This document shows positions 16,894-26,459 of a DNA stretch of 36,769 nucleotides, one piece after another. The notes under the pieces are model-generated. The model was not told where the DNA came from. It searched no databases and saw only the letters and a program-made list of their open reading frames with translations. Each line of letters opens with the position of its first letter. The first letter of the stretch is position 1. The position numbers and the translations under genes were made by a program. Origin of the DNA: Planctomycetaceae bacterium (lineage in GTDB: Bacteria > Planctomycetota > Planctomycetia > Planctomycetales > Planctomycetaceae); the NCBI GenBank assembly GCA_002726205.1, contig PBSL01000053.1, forward strand, positions 1 through 36,769, read 5' to 3'.

Positions 16894-17286
16894 ATGCAAC
16901 AGGCTGGACACCGCGTCTTACTCGTCGACGATGACGAGTCGATTCTCGAGGTGATCGAAGCCGCATTTCGTCGCAGCGGACACCAGGTCCTGGTGGCCCG
17001 TGACGGGTCCGAGGCCCTGGTTCGGGCCGAACGGGATGCACCCGACCTGGTCGTCCTCGACCTGGTCATGCCCCGCCGCAGCGGTTTCGCCGTGCTCGAC
17101 CGGCTCCGGCAACGACATGCCAGCCATCCACCGATCATCATCGTCACGGCCAACACCGACCCGCGTTACGAGCAGTTCGCCAAGGAGCAGGGCGCAAACG
17201 TGTTTCTCCGCAAACCGTTTGATGTCGACACACTCCTGGAGATTGCTGCCGAGCTGCTGGAATCGGCCGACACCGACCACACCTAG
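16894..17286 (+). CDS. Single-domain response regulator (CheY-like)
   Basis: 130 residues from the ATG at 16894, beginning MQQAGHRVLLVDDDES. This is a lone receiver domain with the acidic pair D12/D13, phosphoacceptor D56 (VVLDLVMP), switch threonine T85 (IIIVTAN) and conserved lysine K107 (FLRKPF). No output domain follows, so it probably acts by protein-protein contact or in a phosphorelay. No histidine kinase lies in the window, so its partner cannot be named. The frame is open far upstream, but that region is the antisense of purA. Confidence 0.93.
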   Translation: MQQAGHRVLLVDDDESILEVIEAAFRRSGHQVLVARDGSEALVRAERDAPDLVVLDLVMPRRSGFAVLDRLRQRHASHPPIIIVTANTDPRYEQFAKEQGANVFLRKPFDVDTLLEIAAELLESADTDHT

Positions 17287-17310
17287 GCTCAACCGGTTCT
17301 CACGGCCTCT

Positions 17311-17574
17311 CTACCCGCCCCCGACAGCCGTCAGGAAATGCACTTCGCTTTCCGGCTCGAGGCGGGACAGAAGACCCATCGCGCTGATGTGGCCGTCGAT
17401 GGCAATTCGCAGCCCCGGCTTCAAATCGCCCTCCTCGAGCACCCGATCACGAAAGCCGGGAAACCGCGTCTCGAGTGATTCAATCAACCGCCGAACACTC
17501 ACGGCCTCGACATCCAGTTCCACCAGGCCACCGGTCAAATCGCGGGCCGGAGCGGGAATGAACACGCGGGGCAT
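17311..17574 (-). CDS. MoaD/ThiS-family ubiquitin-like sulfur carrier
   Basis: 87 residues, the right size for the beta-grasp sulfur carriers that are thiocarboxylated at a C-terminal diglycine. The sequence ends EVHFLTAVGGG and contains the family-like centre GHISAMGLLSRLEPESEVHFL. MoaD-type proteins feed sulfur to molybdopterin synthase. The gene lies 39 bp downstream of the molybdenum-subunit gene of a xanthine-dehydrogenase-type enzyme on the same strand, which favours a molybdopterin-linked job over thiamine. The third terminal glycine is unusual, as many carriers end in exactly GG. moaE, moeB and thiF partners are not in the window. Confidence 0.8.
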   Translation of the reverse strand: MPRVFIPAPARDLTGGLVELDVEAVSVRRLIESLETRFPGFRDRVLEEGDLKPGLRIAIDGHISAMGLLSRLEPESEVHFLTAVGGG

Positions 17575-17613
17575 CTGGTGGCCTCGAATCGACTGATGTC
17601 GGGAGGCTGGCGA

Positions 17614-19959
17614 TTACTGGCCGGCCAGGATCTCGGGCAGCAGCTTCGGCGGTGACATCGGCAGGCTCCGCATCCGGACACCGGTGGCGTGGAAGATCGC
17701 GTTGGCCAAGGCTCCCGGCGGCGGAACAATCGGCACCTCGCCGACCCCCCGCACACCGAAATCGTGACCCGGGTTGGGTACCTCGACAATGATCGTCTCG
17801 ATCATCGGCACGTCGCAGCTGGTCGGAATCCGGTAATCCAGGAAGCTGGCGTTATGCATCCGGCCCTCGTCATCGTAGAAGTACTCCTCGTTCAACGCCC
17901 AGCCGATCCCCTGGACCGCTCCCCCCTGCAACTGGCCTTCGACGTAGGCGGGGTGAATCGCCGTCCCGACATCCTGGATCACCGTGTAACGCAGGACTTG
18001 CACCTTGCCGGTGTCCGGATCAACTTCGACATCGGCGATGTGGGTCCCGTAAGCCCCTCCCGGCTTGTCGGCATTGACGGCGCCACGGCCGAGGACCGGG
18101 CCCCCTGTCTCCAGCAGCTTGCCGGCGAGGTCCTTGAACGAGATCGATTGGTCGTCGGGACCGGTGATCGTTGCGTTCTCGCCATAAACAACTGTCGCGG
18201 CATCAACGTCCCACAGCAGTGCCGCCCGCTCGCACAACTGGTCACGGATGTCCTCGGCCGCCTTGATGGCCGCCAGCCCGGTGGCGTGAGTGGTCCGGCT
18301 GCCCCCGGTCACATCGGTGTAACCGATGCTCTCGGTGTCAACGACCGTCGGTATCACGTCCTCGGCAGCGATCCCGAGAACCTCGGCCAACTGCATCGCG
18401 ATTGCTGCGCGGCTGCCGCCAATGTCGGTTGACCCCTCTATCAGCGACACCATGCCATCCTCATTGACTGTCGCGGTCACCGCCGAGTTCAGTCCGGCGT
18501 TGAACCAGAAGCCCGAGGCGATTCCCCGACCGCGGTGGGGACCTTCCAGCGGCGTCTGCCAGTGATCACTGAGTTCCGCCGCGTGCATCGTCTCCCACAT
18601 GCCGATCCGCGGGTGGGTCGGCCCGTCGATCCGACGAGTCCCCTCTTTCGCGGCGTTCTGCTTGCGGAAGGCGATCGGGCACATGCCCAGCTTCTCGCAG
18701 ATCTCGTCAACGATCGTTTCCATCGCGAAAGCGACCTGTGTCGAACCCGGGGCACGGTAAGCATTGGAACGGGGCTTGTTGACACAGATGTCGTACCCAT
18801 TGACCCGCCCGTTGGGCACGTCGTAACAGGTAAAAACACACCAACAGCCGGGGGCGATCGGCGAACCGGGAAATCCTCCCGCTTCAAAGAGCAGTTCGGC
18901 ATCGCCGGCTGTGATCATCCCGTCGGCATCAACACCAACCTTGACCTTCATGTAGGAACCCGGCGTCGGGCCAGTCGATTCGAAGACACTGGACCGATCC
19001 ATGGTCAGCTTGACGGCGCGTCCGGATTTCTTCGCGAGAATCGCAGCAACCGGTGGCAGGTAGACGGCGACCTTGCCACCAAATCCCCCGCCGATCTCCA
19101 TCGGCACGACCTTGATCCGGGACACCGGAACACCGACCAGGTCGGAGACCTGTGATCGGGCCAGAAACGACCCCTGGGTGCTGGTCCAGATGGTGATCTT
19201 CCCGTCAGCCGACCAGACAGCGGTCGCCGTGTGGGGTTCGATGTAACCCTGGTGAACGGTCGCGGTCGTGAACTCCCGCTCAACCACCAGCGCGGCTTCG
19301 GCAAAGGCCGTATCGACGTCGCCGATTTCATAGACGAAGTGCTTCGCGACGTTTGTGGGTTTGTCCGGTTCGCTGGTTTCACCGGCCGGCTGAAGCTCGG
19401 TCCGCACGTCCTCGTTGAGAACGGGTGCGTCGGGGAGACGTGCCTCGCGGACATCCATCACCGGCGTCAACACCTCGTACTCGACCTCGATCAAGGCGGC
19501 CGCTTCCTCGGCGAGATGCACCGTGTCGGCTGCCACGGCCGCGACGGGATGCCCCGTGTACAGCACCTTGTTCTTGGCAAGGATGTTCTGGTTGAGGTGA
19601 TAGCGATCGGCGCCGCCCTCGCCCAGATCGGTGACCCCGGGCGTGGCATCGGCCAAATCGGCATTGGTGACGACCGCGTGGACCCCCGGCAAAGCCTCGG
19701 CCTTCGAGGTATCGATCGAGAGAATCCGGGCGTGCGCGTGAGGGCTGCGAAGCACCGCCCCGTGCAGGAGTCCCGACAGCTTGATGTCGGCACCATAACG
19801 GGCCCGCCCGGTCACCTTGTCGGTGCCATCGTGACGGATCGGCCTGGTCCCCACCACGTGGAACTCACGCTCGTTGCCCACCTCGACCAACCGCAGGTTG
19901 CCGTCGCTCCCTCCGGGAAACGGCTCGATGCGAAACTGGCGATCTTCGACGGTTGCCAT
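17614..19959 (-). CDS. Xanthine dehydrogenase family molybdopterin-binding subunit
   Basis: 781 residues, the large catalytic subunit of a molybdenum hydroxylase. It has the N-terminal VTGRARYGADI.L.GLLHGAVLRSPHAHARI block of the a/b hammerhead domain, then the cofactor-binding EIGGGFGGK (about 287-295), the AYRAPGSTQ segment near the active site and GVGEVP with the candidate catalytic glutamate E741. The CO-dehydrogenase loop AYRCSFR is absent, so CoxL is excluded. Substrate (purine, aldehyde or N-heterocycle) cannot be decided. It overlaps the upstream 2Fe-2S gene by one base (TGATG). Residues 1-30 form an N-terminal extension ahead of the first conserved block. Confidence 0.92.
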   Translation of the reverse strand: MATVEDRQFRIEPFPGGSDGNLRLVEVGNEREFHVVGTRPIRHDGTDKVTGRARYGADIKLSGLLHGAVLRSPHAHARILSIDTSKAEALPGVHAVVTNADLADATPGVTDLGEGGADRYHLNQNILAKNKVLYTGHPVAAVAADTVHLAEEAAALIEVEYEVLTPVMDVREARLPDAPVLNEDVRTELQPAGETSEPDKPTNVAKHFVYEIGDVDTAFAEAALVVEREFTTATVHQGYIEPHTATAVWSADGKITIWTSTQGSFLARSQVSDLVGVPVSRIKVVPMEIGGGFGGKVAVYLPPVAAILAKKSGRAVKLTMDRSSVFESTGPTPGSYMKVKVGVDADGMITAGDAELLFEAGGFPGSPIAPGCWCVFTCYDVPNGRVNGYDICVNKPRSNAYRAPGSTQVAFAMETIVDEICEKLGMCPIAFRKQNAAKEGTRRIDGPTHPRIGMWETMHAAELSDHWQTPLEGPHRGRGIASGFWFNAGLNSAVTATVNEDGMVSLIEGSTDIGGSRAAIAMQLAEVLGIAAEDVIPTVVDTESIGYTDVTGGSRTTHATGLAAIKAAEDIRDQLCERAALLWDVDAATVVYGENATITGPDDQSISFKDLAGKLLETGGPVLGRGAVNADKPGGAYGTHIADVEVDPDTGKVQVLRYTVIQDVGTAIHPAYVEGQLQGGAVQGIGWALNEEYFYDDEGRMHNASFLDYRIPTSCDVPMIETIIVEVPNPGHDFGVRGVGEVPIVPPPGALANAIFHATGVRMRSLPMSPPKLLPEILAGQ

Positions 19960-20435
19960 CAGCTCTCCACTCCCTGGGCCGCCTTCTGGACGGCCCGAAC
20001 AATCTTGTCATAACCGGTACAGCGGCAGAGATTTCCGGCCAGGTGAAAGCGAATCTCCTCCTCGGACGGGGCCGGGTTCTCATCGAGCAGGGCCTTGGCC
20101 GACATGATGAACCCGGGCGTGCAGATGCCACACTGCAGCGCGGCCTGTTCCAGGAAGGTCTGCTGGATTCCGTGCAGCCCGTCGGTCGGTGCCAGGCCCT
20201 CGATCGTCTCGATCTCAGCCCCCTCGGCCTCGACGGCCAGTACCAGGCAACCGTTCACCGGGTGGCCGTTGAAGATCACCGTGCAGGCCCCGCAGTTGCC
20301 GTTGGAGCAACCTTCCTTGGTGCCGATCAAGTCGAGGGTATCCCGGAGCACGTCCAGGAGCGTCTGTCGCGGGGCGGCGAGAAACTCGACGATATCCCCG
20401 TTGATCGTCGCCGATACGATGCGTTGTTTTGCCAT
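19959..20435 (-). CDS. Molybdenum hydroxylase 2Fe-2S subunit
   Basis: 158 residues carrying electrons from the molybdenum site to FAD. The N-terminal plant-ferredoxin-type cluster uses C43, C48, C51 and C63 (EGCSNGNCGACTV then NGCL). The C-terminal helical cluster domain uses C102, C105, C137 and C139 (QCGICTPGF, LCRCTGYD). All eight cysteines are present, so both clusters should form. It is the middle gene of a FAD / 2Fe-2S / Mo order and overlaps the Mo-subunit gene by one base. An 83-bp gap separates it from the FAD-subunit gene. Confidence 0.95.
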   Translation of the reverse strand: MAKQRIVSATINGDIVEFLAAPRQTLLDVLRDTLDLIGTKEGCSNGNCGACTVIFNGHPVNGCLVLAVEAEGAEIETIEGLAPTDGLHGIQQTFLEQAALQCGICTPGFIMSAKALLDENPAPSEEEIRFHLAGNLCRCTGYDKIVRAVQKAAQGVES

Positions 20436-20518
20436 GAGTGCCTGTCCGTGTCCTTGCTGTCCGCGTCTGTCTTTGTTGTCGTCTTGTCCTGGTTTTCCGT
20501 CTCGAGCACGCGAACCGG

Positions 20519-21415
20519 TCAGCGACCAATGCAGTAACCGGTTTCTTCGCCACGAGCCCGGGCCACCGCCTCTCGAACCACTCGTTCGGTGAGCACGCCG
20601 GAGAGATGTTTTCGGAATTCGATGGTGCCCCGCATGTCGTTGATCGGAGTCGCTGCCTCCCGGGCCGCGGTCGCGGCCGCGGCAATCGCCTCATCACCAA
20701 CCGGCTGACCGGCCAACGCCGCACCCGCCGACTCGACAAACAGCGGTGTCGGCGCCACGGCGCCCAGGGCGACACGTGCCGAGACAAAGTTCTCGCCCGA
20801 CTCGTCCAGTTCGACCGCCGCGGCAACTCCGACCACGGCGATATCCATCTCGTTGCGGGGAATGAATCGGCGATAGTGCGAGCCACCGACGGCCGGACGG
20901 GCGGGCAGCAATATCTCCACGACCAGTTCACCGGCCTCCAGGACATTGCACCGCGGTGCCGTGCAGAAGTCCTCGACGGCCACCTCGCGTCGACCTCCCG
21001 GCCCGGCAATCACGACCCGCGCCCCCAGGGCGATCAGCGAGGGAATCGAATCCGCCGCCGGCCCGCTGTTGCACAGGTTGCCCCCGACACTGGCGCGGCT
21101 TTGGATCTGGATCCCACCGATAATGCGGCAACTGTCGGCCAGTGCCGCAAAGCTGTTCGCGATCGCGGCGTCACCGTAGATCCTGTAGCAGGGAACCGCC
21201 GCTCCCAACCGCAGGCCGTCGTCTCCGAGCTCCAGGACGTTCAGGTCCGGGATCTTCTTGATGTCGACGACCAGGTCCGGTTCGAGCCGCTGGGCGCGGA
21301 TGTGGTCGATCAGGTCGGTTCCCCCGGCCAGCGGTCGGGCCGCCACCGGATGTTCAGCCAGCAGTGCCACCGCCTCTTCCAGCGACGCCGGAGCCTCGTA
21401 TTCGTAATCGCGCAT
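20519..21415 (-). CDS. Molybdenum hydroxylase FAD-binding subunit
   Basis: 298 residues from the ATG at 21415 (MRDYEYEAPASLEEAV), the usual start of this family. A GTG at 21457 would add 14 residues with no family match. FAD motifs are PLAGGTDLI in the N-terminal lobe and ASVGGNLCNSGPAADS in the middle. The C-terminal CO-dehydrogenase-flavoprotein domain follows (RVALGAVAPTPLFVESA). It passes electrons to NAD or another acceptor. First gene of the three-subunit set; the PQQ-propeller gene ends 193 bp upstream on the same strand. Confidence 0.94.
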   Translation of the reverse strand: MRDYEYEAPASLEEAVALLAEHPVAARPLAGGTDLIDHIRAQRLEPDLVVDIKKIPDLNVLELGDDGLRLGAAVPCYRIYGDAAIANSFAALADSCRIIGGIQIQSRASVGGNLCNSGPAADSIPSLIALGARVVIAGPGGRREVAVEDFCTAPRCNVLEAGELVVEILLPARPAVGGSHYRRFIPRNEMDIAVVGVAAAVELDESGENFVSARVALGAVAPTPLFVESAGAALAGQPVGDEAIAAAATAAREAATPINDMRGTIEFRKHLSGVLTERVVREAVARARGEETGYCIGR

Positions 21416-21608
21416 CTCTTCGGGTTTCCCGTCAGCAGGTGCCTGTTGATGGAGCACGCCGCGCGGCCGTTTTCTCGCACGAGCGGGACCGGCAGACCAG
21501 TCCCTTCCGCGGGGCGTTCACAGAGTACCGGCGAGACCGACCCGCTTCAAGCAAGCTGGCCGACAGCCTGTTGCCAGCGGAACCGGATGGCCTGAAAACT
21601 CGCCGGCG

Positions 21609-24600
21609 TTACGGCTTTGCCGACTTTTCGTCAGACGACTCCACCGCCGGCTTCGGCTTGGGTTCGATCGAAACCCGCTCCTTCCCGGCGGCAACCAGCC
21701 GGATCCGCTGGTTGTAGGATCCCAGCTCGAGATACCGCTCGGCGAGGTTAAGCCGCAGGCCGTTGAAACTCCAGTAGTTTGACGGCGTCTCCATCGACAC
21801 GCGATCCTGGCCGGTCCGCTTGTCGACCGCTGCCAGTCGCAGCAGGTAGTACCGCAGGGCCCCCTCGCGCTTGTATTCCCGTGAGGCCAGCACCAGCAAC
21901 GGGGCGTGCCGCGACTTGTCCAGGATCAGGTTCATCCCCTTGACCTCTTTTCTCCATCGCGGTGCCACGCCGGCCGCCTGCCTGTCAAAGGCACACAGCA
22001 CGCCATTGACACGGACCGAGTGCAGGTTGATCGAGTAGTAGGTGCCTTTGAGCGGCTTGTTGACCGCCACGTAGAGATTCTCGGAGTCCTCGAACGCATA
22101 GAACGACGACGACCCCTTCATGTCCGCCGGCGTCAGTCGACCGACGGTCGTGACCTGGCCGGTGCGAAGATCGAGAATGTCAAATTGTCCCTGGTCGGCC
22201 AGCATCACCAGGCGACTCTCACCGAGCATTCCCAGGGCCAGGTTCCTGTCGAGCTTGTGTTGCCAGAGAGTCTTCCCGGAGAGCACGTCATCCTGCTGCA
22301 CGAACAACTGCGTCCACTTCAAGCCCAACAGGCTGACCGAACCCCCGTTACGGATCCAGGTGATCTTCGACTTGTCCAACCAGAGCGCCCCACCAAGTTT
22401 CTGGACCAGCCCGGGAATCTCGAGCCGCCGACCGTCACTGGCCCGCAAAGCCTCCGGAGGCCGGACGGCGGGTTGACTGCTGGACACCGAAGAGAACAGG
22501 GTTTTCGAGACCCGTCCGTGCTGCAGGTAGACGATCGAATCACTGCCGAAAACAACCGCCCCCGTGGGAATGCGGTCTCGTTGCCAGAGTGTCTTGCCGG
22601 TTCGCGTTTCCAGTACCGACAGCCGGCGCCGCTCTCGCACACAGACGATTCGCGGATTCGTCACGCACAACGGGCCACGCCGCAAGGTCCGTGCCGCCAG
22701 GTTGAACGATACAACCGATGTCTCGCCGCGGACCAGGCTCGGCGCCCGTGGCCGGGAGGGAATCGCGACGCCACGGCCTCCTCCCTCGACAGGATACGAC
22801 CACAGCAATTTCCGCGTGGTCGGCGAAAGGGCCTGGATCACGCCCTGATGATAAATCACCAGTTGATGCCCGATCGCGCGGACCGGAAGATTCATCGAGC
22901 TGCTGCTGCGGGACGCCTGTTGCAACGGCACCGACCAGGCGATGCGGCCGTCTCCGATCCGCTCGATCACCAGGCGACGTTGTCCGCTGTCGAAAACGGC
23001 CCGGTGCGAGTCGTACCAGGGCAGGCCCTGCCGGTTCAACTCGACGTCCTGCCGCCGCACCGACTGCGACGTTCCGGCGGCACGCACGATCGAAACACCC
23101 CGCGGCCAGTTCACCACCGGTGCCGGCTTCACCAGGCCCCGTTTCCTGCGAAAAGCATCCAGTGCCGCGCGGGCCCGCGCGGCCACCTTCGGTTCGGCGT
23201 CGGCGGCCAGACGCAACCAGGTCAACTCGGCCACCGCCACCCGCCCGGCTCTCGCGGCCATCTCAGCGACGTGGAACTTCACCGCCCGTGAGACCGGGTG
23301 GAAATCGAAAACCTCGATGAACTCCCGTTGCCTGGCTGAAGATTCCTCGAGCACCGCCCTGGCGTCGACGGCGAGCCTGGTGTCCAGCGCGTTCCTGGTC
23401 GTTGCCGGCAGTCGAGGCCAGAGGTCGGCCAGTTGCCCGGCCACCCACCGATCCGCCCTCACCCGTACCGCCCCGTTGGCGGTCTGCCCGATCAAACGCG
23501 AGCGGAACCGGTCGGCAAACTCCCGAAGGTCCTCCACGGCCTGTGACAGATCCCCGCGGGCCACCGCCTGCTCGGCCCGCAACCTCATCACGTCGAGGAC
23601 CCGGTCGGGCGAATCGGCCAGAGCGGTCAGTCTTTCGATCTCCCGGCCACCGGCTTTCAGGTCCGCTCGCACCGCTGCCTTCAACGCGGATCTCATCGCG
23701 ACCTGGTACCGGGGTGTCAGCGCCGGGTCGAGTTTCGTGGCAACCAACCGACCCAGGTGCTGCAGCGCTGCCGCGTGGTCTCGCCCCAGCAACGCCAGTT
23801 CCGCCTGTTTCAGCGTGGCCCATTCATCAGCCGGGTTCTTCTTCAAAGCCGACTCGATGCGGGTCATCAGGGCATCCCGCTGCTCAAATCCCACCATCCC
23901 CGACGGCCCCAGTGCCAGCAACATCCCTCCGGCCATGACAAGGTTGCCCAGTATCGTCTCCCTGGCCGACTCGGGGAGATAGGTCCGACCCGACACCTGG
24001 CCGTCGGCCAGTCGAATCGAGCAGATCTGTCCCGAGGAAAGCGGCAGGTGAAAAATTCCATCGGTGGTGACACCGCGACCGCACGTTCGTCCCTCGGCCG
24101 GCTGGCAGGCATGCGTCCAGGCGGTCGATCCATCGGCAAGTTCCAGCGCGGCGACGGAATTCGTACCGACCAGGATCAGGCGGTCACCGAACCCTCCGGC
24201 CACGTAGAGGAACGATCCTCGCTTCTTCTTCCACAGCATCTTGCCGGTGAACAGATCCAGGCACAGCAGGACCGATTCGGCGTGGGGTGTGAAGACCACG
24301 CGATCACCGCAGATGATCGGAGGCGCAGCGGCCCAACGGCCGTTGATACTCGAAACCGTCGAACCGCCCGGACGTACGGCGACCATGCCTCTGCGAGGTG
24401 ACGTGTCCTGCGGCTGCGGGCGGGCGTAGCGGTGTGCCCAGAGTAGCCGGTGACTGGAGCACTCGACTCCCACCAGCCAGCCCACCGTCGTGGGACAGAT
24501 GGCCACGCCGTCTGAAACGGCCACATGAGAGGATGCCCAGCGACGGTTGAAGTCAGCCAGCGCCGGGCCGTCGACATAGGCGATCCGCCGTGACCAGTCC

Positions 24601-26459
24601 GCTTTGCCGGTCGCAGCGTCGATCACGTGCAATCGGACTTCGTTGTCGCGTTCCCCGACCACGTACAGACGCCCGTCAAGCGGGGTTGGGGCGCCCAGGA
24701 AGCGGGTTCCCGCCAGGGGCAGGTCGAACGGTTCGTCCATCTTCGCTCCACCGGCCTCCCACACCGGCCGACCGGTTTCCAGGTCGTAGGCAGCCAGCGT
24801 GTTCCAGGTCCCCCGGCGGTTGTTGCGGCCACCCGGGGCGAACGGGTTGAAGCCACCGAAGCGGTTGAACGGAGACGGAACGGCCAACAGGTTTCGTTCC
24901 TCGACCAGGAACACCCGCCGACCATCGCTGGCAGGAATCCCGTGAAGGGCATGCTGAAAGAGCAGCCCGGTCAGCGGATGGTTCTCGGCCGGACCACTGA
25001 CCGGCCCAAAGGCGGCCCGGCCGCCCATCGCAACACCAACCCGGTTGACGACCACGTTGCCACCGAAACGGGTGACTGCCGAAACCCGTGCCGAACCGCT
25101 CATCAGTGACTCGACGGCGACCTCCGGACGTGTCTCCCACAACACGCGACCGGTATCGATGTCAACAACCTCGATCCCGCGCAATGTACGGTAGATCGCC
25201 CGCTTGCCGACCACCAGGGGCACGTAGGCCGGGATCATCGCCCGTCCCATGTCGTCGAGATCCTTGACGAGTTCGCGGACGATCTTGTCGACCGCGTGGC
25301 GATGTGTCAGCGGACGCCGCCAGCGAGACAGCAGCAGCGGCGTTGAACCGTCGGATCGGCCCCGTCGACTGGCACTGCCGTAAAAAATCGGCCAATCCGC
25401 CAGGATCGGCTCGGGCAGAATCGCCGGTCGTGCCGCACCCAACCATTCGTCGCGGGAAACGTCTCGGCCTCCCGGCAAGGTCAGCCGGCCATTGGTCAAT
25501 AACCCGTCGAGCAGTTCACCCGTCCGTGCGGCCTGTCCCACACGATGAAACACCCAGGCGGCCTTCACTCGCCAGGCGGGAGTTCGTGTGACATCGTCGC
25601 TGGCGTCCAACAGGCGTCCGAACCAAAATGCCGCCAGACCAAGACGACCGCGGTCGACGTGTCGCGACCCGAGTCGGTTGGCGGCCTGCCGCCCCGCGGG
25701 CGTGTGAAAAAACCTGTCGGCAACATCGACGAGATCGGCTTCGCGACCGGCGGCGACGGCCTCCTTGAAACGCCGATCGGCTTCGGCACTGAACCGGGTC
25801 CGAAACGTCTCAAGGAACGACTCGGGCAATTGACCAAGCAGACGATTCGCCTCGTCACGAACCGTGACCCACCGCCCGTCCTTGCGACGAAACAACGAAT
25901 CCACCTCGAAACCGACATCGGCCGGAGGATCCAGCAGAATCGAAACCGCATCCAGCACACGTGAGTACTGCCCCTTGCCGGCCAACTCCCCCGCCTGGCG
26001 AAGCAGCTTGGCCTGCCGAGGATCCTGGGGGGCCAGCAGATCGATTCGGTCGCGGGCATTGGGATCACCATTGCCCTGCGGTTTCTTGTTTTTTGCGTCC
26101 ACGCCGGCTTTGGCCGGGACACCGTTGCCTGCCGGGCCCTTTGCCGGGCCCTTTGCCGGAACCACGCCGCGACCGAGAATACGGCCGAGTACCTGCTGCA
26201 CCGCCTGGCGAACACTCTCGGCCGTTATCGGTGGTTGGCCTTGCCTGTTTCCAGCGACCGGTTTCGCCGCTGCATTCTTCTTGCCGCTTGCCGCCTTCGT
26301 CGCGGTTTTCTTCTGGACCACCTTCTTCGTGGTAACGCCCTTCCCCGCCGCAGCCTTGCGGGTCTGCGCACGGCCCGACTTCGAAACGCTCCCGGCCAAC
26401 AAGACCGCCAGAACCGTCAACGACACGAACCGCGGGAAGAAGTTGTCGAGACGGGACAT
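21609..26459 (-). CDS. Large secreted PQQ-type beta-propeller protein
   Basis: 1,616 residues from the ATG at 26459, chosen because the signal peptide starts there (MSRLDNFFPRFVSLTVLAVL). An ATG at 26468 and a TTG at 26489 are alternatives. A Lys/Ala-rich low-complexity linker (about 35-110) follows. The next ~250 residues are helical. A first propeller half (about 370-850) has repeated D-x-x-T-G-x-x-x-W blades (DIDTGRVLWE, DLETGRPVWE, DAATGKADWS, DLFTGKMLWK). A helical TPR-like middle runs about 850-1110. A second propeller half (about 1130-1600) follows (TTRKLLWS, ETRTGKTLWQ, DVLSGKTLWQ). The blades resemble PQQ-enzyme/BamB repeats but no dehydrogenase active site is visible, so a scaffold role in the periplasm is more likely than an enzyme. 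Confidence 0.85.
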   Translation of the reverse strand: MSRLDNFFPRFVSLTVLAVLLAGSVSKSGRAQTRKAAAGKGVTTKKVVQKKTATKAASGKKNAAAKPVAGNRQGQPPITAESVRQAVQQVLGRILGRGVVPAKGPAKGPAGNGVPAKAGVDAKNKKPQGNGDPNARDRIDLLAPQDPRQAKLLRQAGELAGKGQYSRVLDAVSILLDPPADVGFEVDSLFRRKDGRWVTVRDEANRLLGQLPESFLETFRTRFSAEADRRFKEAVAAGREADLVDVADRFFHTPAGRQAANRLGSRHVDRGRLGLAAFWFGRLLDASDDVTRTPAWRVKAAWVFHRVGQAARTGELLDGLLTNGRLTLPGGRDVSRDEWLGAARPAILPEPILADWPIFYGSASRRGRSDGSTPLLLSRWRRPLTHRHAVDKIVRELVKDLDDMGRAMIPAYVPLVVGKRAIYRTLRGIEVVDIDTGRVLWETRPEVAVESLMSGSARVSAVTRFGGNVVVNRVGVAMGGRAAFGPVSGPAENHPLTGLLFQHALHGIPASDGRRVFLVEERNLLAVPSPFNRFGGFNPFAPGGRNNRRGTWNTLAAYDLETGRPVWEAGGAKMDEPFDLPLAGTRFLGAPTPLDGRLYVVGERDNEVRLHVIDAATGKADWSRRIAYVDGPALADFNRRWASSHVAVSDGVAICPTTVGWLVGVECSSHRLLWAHRYARPQPQDTSPRRGMVAVRPGGSTVSSINGRWAAAPPIICGDRVVFTPHAESVLLCLDLFTGKMLWKKKRGSFLYVAGGFGDRLILVGTNSVAALELADGSTAWTHACQPAEGRTCGRGVTTDGIFHLPLSSGQICSIRLADGQVSGRTYLPESARETILGNLVMAGGMLLALGPSGMVGFEQRDALMTRIESALKKNPADEWATLKQAELALLGRDHAAALQHLGRLVATKLDPALTPRYQVAMRSALKAAVRADLKAGGREIERLTALADSPDRVLDVMRLRAEQAVARGDLSQAVEDLREFADRFRSRLIGQTANGAVRVRADRWVAGQLADLWPRLPATTRNALDTRLAVDARAVLEESSARQREFIEVFDFHPVSRAVKFHVAEMAARAGRVAVAELTWLRLAADAEPKVAARARAALDAFRRKRGLVKPAPVVNWPRGVSIVRAAGTSQSVRRQDVELNRQGLPWYDSHRAVFDSGQRRLVIERIGDGRIAWSVPLQQASRSSSSMNLPVRAIGHQLVIYHQGVIQALSPTTRKLLWSYPVEGGGRGVAIPSRPRAPSLVRGETSVVSFNLAARTLRRGPLCVTNPRIVCVRERRRLSVLETRTGKTLWQRDRIPTGAVVFGSDSIVYLQHGRVSKTLFSSVSSSQPAVRPPEALRASDGRRLEIPGLVQKLGGALWLDKSKITWIRNGGSVSLLGLKWTQLFVQQDDVLSGKTLWQHKLDRNLALGMLGESRLVMLADQGQFDILDLRTGQVTTVGRLTPADMKGSSSFYAFEDSENLYVAVNKPLKGTYYSINLHSVRVNGVLCAFDRQAAGVAPRWRKEVKGMNLILDKSRHAPLLVLASREYKREGALRYYLLRLAAVDKRTGQDRVSMETPSNYWSFNGLRLNLAERYLELGSYNQRIRLVAAGKERVSIEPKPKPAVESSDEKSAKP

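Noticed and set aside
17614-19959. Carbon monoxide dehydrogenase large subunit (CoxL)
   Set aside because: The AYRCSFR active-site loop is absent. AYRAPG is typical of the wider xanthine dehydrogenase family.
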